The notes beneath the pieces were generated by a model that was not told the DNA's origin, did not search any database, and saw only the letters and a list, made by a program, of their open reading frames with translations. A stretch of DNA of 64,000 nucleotides from a virus: the IMG/VR virus record IMGVR_UViG_3300020439_000005, positions 1-64,000 of that record; one strand, 5' to 3'. This document shows, in pieces, positions 62,640 through 64,000 of this stretch (position 1 is its first letter; every line of letters begins with the position of its first letter). Made by a program: the position numbers and the translations under genes.

Positions 62640-62853
62640 CTAATCGCCTTATGATTTGAGCGGACAGATAAATTACTAGGTCTAGGATTTCTTCTAGTCC
62701 CATCTCCGTCCATGAATCCGTTTTGGTTCCGTACTGTGTAGTATCGTCCTGTATTCTCATTCCGTGTCCGTATCTTTCTTGACCCACTATCATTCTCTCT
62801 TTGATAGTATCAAGTATTCTCTGATTGTCGTCTGTAAACTCTATGTCCGTCAT
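62620..62853 (-). CDS. MazG-like nucleotide pyrophosphohydrolase domain, 77 aa
   Basis: Has R-x-x-x-G-x-x-x-Y-G (RMIVGQERYGHGM) and EMGLEEILDLVIYLSAQIIRR, the pattern of small phage MazG/dCTPase-like all-alpha hydrolases. The EExxD-type residues (EEILD) would bind Mg2+. Starts with a Shine-Dalgarno (GGAGAGA). It is located with PolB, so control of nucleotide pools is plausible. Confidence 0.6.
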   Translation of the reverse strand: MTDIEFTDDNQRILDTIKERMIVGQERYGHGMRIQDDTTQYGTKTDSWTEMGLEEILDLVIYLSAQIIRRLDDEAKE

Positions 62854-62854
62854 T

Positions 62855-63772
62855 TCATATCTCTCCGTGTAAATGTGCTAAGTAGCCCTGTTCGTCAAAG
62901 CCTTTCTTATCTAACTCAACTAACGTCATTCCGTAGTTGTCGATTTCTTCTCCTTCCCATTCGGATTTTTTTCCCAATGGAATATCTTTGAATGGTTTGT
63001 AATTAACATGGTGATGATGTCGATTGAATCTCCAAACGACTTTCGCTACATCGGGGTGCATGTCTTCTAACATCTTAGATTTCAGATAGGTTCCATCCTC
63101 AGAATAAAACTGTTCATGATTACCACCACCCATTCTTTGTGTAGTCACTTTGCCCTGTAAGAAGGCGTTGAATTGTAATGTAGCCCAACCGTCTTTCAAG
63201 ACTCTCAAGCATAAGTCCGTATCTTCATTGTATCTCCCTCTCCACCGATAAGGAATATCGTTCCGAATGAAAAGGCATGAGTAAATCCGTGTGTTCTTGA
63301 CGTACGGAGGCACACCGTCATTCGACTTAACAAATGAATAGTAGTTAGGTCCCGAGATTGCTATGTTGTCGTATCGAAGAACGAAATCCTCCATGGCTCT
63401 AAAGATTGTACCACTTGTGACTTCGGCTTTGATATTCTTATTGACTCTGTGAAAGGCATCCAAATTATCATCCATCACCCAATGATGAGAATATCCTCTT
63501 TCGATAGAATGGTCCCATGCAAAATTGCGAGCCGCTCCCGGTCCTATCCTTGGGTCGTCATCGTCCCAAAATACATCATATTCTTCATTGTATTTTTTGG
63601 GGGTGACTAGAATCTTATCGGGGTCGACCACCTTTGCATATTTTTCATACTCATGTTCTTCGACGATAAGGTGAAATGGAATCCTGTTCAGTTCCAAAGC
63701 CTTCACGGTGAGGCGACGTCGTTCATCCCAACGACCTTTTGAGACGACGTAAATTGGGAAGTTAGGATTCAT
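62855..63772 (-). CDS. TET-associated-type glycosyltransferase
   Basis: 305 residues of GT-A type. The features match the TAGT family: PIYVVSKGRWDERRRLTV at the start, then LIVEEHEYEKYAKVV, GPGAARNFAWDHS and WVMDDNLDAFHRVN (DDN for metal and sugar), and YNEDTDLCLRVLKDGW near residue 190. TAGTs are predicted to glycosylate modified bases in phage DNA. No TET/JBP gene is in the window. Coupled to the partial gene upstream (11-bp overlap). Confidence 0.8.
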   Translation of the reverse strand: MNPNFPIYVVSKGRWDERRRLTVKALELNRIPFHLIVEEHEYEKYAKVVDPDKILVTPKKYNEEYDVFWDDDDPRIGPGAARNFAWDHSIERGYSHHWVMDDNLDAFHRVNKNIKAEVTSGTIFRAMEDFVLRYDNIAISGPNYYSFVKSNDGVPPYVKNTRIYSCLFIRNDIPYRWRGRYNEDTDLCLRVLKDGWATLQFNAFLQGKVTTQRMGGGNHEQFYSEDGTYLKSKMLEDMHPDVAKVVWRFNRHHHHVNYKPFKDIPLGKKSEWEGEEIDNYGMTLVELDKKGFDEQGYLAHLHGEI

Positions 63773-64000
63773 CTATCCATCTCCTTACATACGGTTTGAT
63801 ATGTGGCTTGTATGGGAACCACATACTCTTTGTTTTAGGAGTCAATTTTTGTCCTACTAATTCAGCAAACAACATCAAGTCCTCCTCTGTCTCGAATCGA
63901 ATGTTAATCATAGAGAAAGGCTCTTTTTTGGGTTGGTCAAACTCCGGCATACCTTTCCATTCTTCGCTAGGTGTTCCCTCTGTTATTTCTTCGTCCGTCA
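63762..64000 (-). CDS. Phage protein often beside ParB-like genes (5' end at edge)
   Basis: The frame is open to the window edge, where TGACGGACG may be the end of an ATG ACG GAC start. The sequence includes EEWKGMPEFDQ and INIRFETEEDLMLFAELVGQ with KTKSMWFPYKP. This is a short phage family seen near ParB-like nuclease genes. Function unknown. Only its C-terminal part of about 79 residues is certain. Confidence 0.6.
   Translation of the reverse strand, partial: TDEEITEGTPSEEWKGMPEFDQPKKEPFSMINIRFETEEDLMLFAELVGQKLTPKTKSMWFPYKPHIKPYVRRWIDES

Overview
The window looks like about 64 kb of a head-tailed (HK97-fold, caudovirus-type) virus of a marine euryarchaeon. Every gene except the chaperonin pair is on the minus strand. 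The DNA-replication genes are archaeal in type: a PCNA-like clamp, a PriS-PriL fusion primase, an ERCC4/XPF nuclease, an XPD-like Fe-S helicase, an MCM-like AAA+ helicase, a clamp-loader-like ATPase, a family B polymerase and an acidic-tailed OB-fold protein. Most transcription-unit leaders carry a TATA-like box 20-25 nt before the start codon, as expected for archaeal leaderless transcripts. The best match I know of is the magrovirus type of Marine Group II (Poseidoniales) viruses; this is an inference from gene content, not a database result. No integrase, tRNA, CRISPR array or rRNA was seen. Both edges cut through a gene.

Layout, left to right. 1-2.7 kb: a partial collagen-like fibre gene. 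2.7-8.9 kb: small unknowns, then the clamp, primase and XPF-nuclease operon, then a Cas4/RecB-like nuclease. 8.9-16 kb: a 2OG-Fe(II) oxygenase, a Sak4-like ATPase, an SSB/RPA-like protein and two helicases. 16.0-16.3 kb: two tandem copies of a predicted pseudoknot. 16.9-18.7 kb: a baseplate-hub-like protein. 18.8-20.6 kb, plus strand: GroES and a group I GroEL. 21-35.7 kb: two giant tail proteins, the tape measure, frameshifting tail chaperones and the tail tube. 35.7-41 kb: a glycosyltransferase, HNH nuclease and small accessory genes. 40.4-47.8 kb: neck proteins, major capsid protein, protease-scaffold and portal. 47.8-51.4 kb: small membrane proteins, an SNase-like nuclease, a non-coding stretch with its own promoter, and the large terminase. 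51.4-59.3 kb: a DUF6011-type protein, then a VWA/592-residue/wHTH set, a clamp-loader-like ATPase, a PIP-box microprotein and a MoxR ATPase. 59.3-64 kb: PolB, a MazG-like protein and a TET-associated-type glycosyltransferase.

The most informative result is a promoter code read directly from the leaders. Class I (CACAAAAC, 6-7 nt, then TTCATATAG or TTATATAG) precedes nine mostly isolated accessory genes or loci. Class II (CTTMATAA followed by GGTGGGG) precedes replication genes and the chaperonin. Class III (GTTAATACCC and relatives) precedes virion genes. These classes also fix several start codons and reveal an internal promoter inside the protease-scaffold gene. Four short genes overlooked by length cut-offs (44, 48, 50 and 52 residues) are added. 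The most unexplained items are the two pseudoknots with covarying stems and the class I promoter that drives a 350-nt region with no convincing minus-strand gene.
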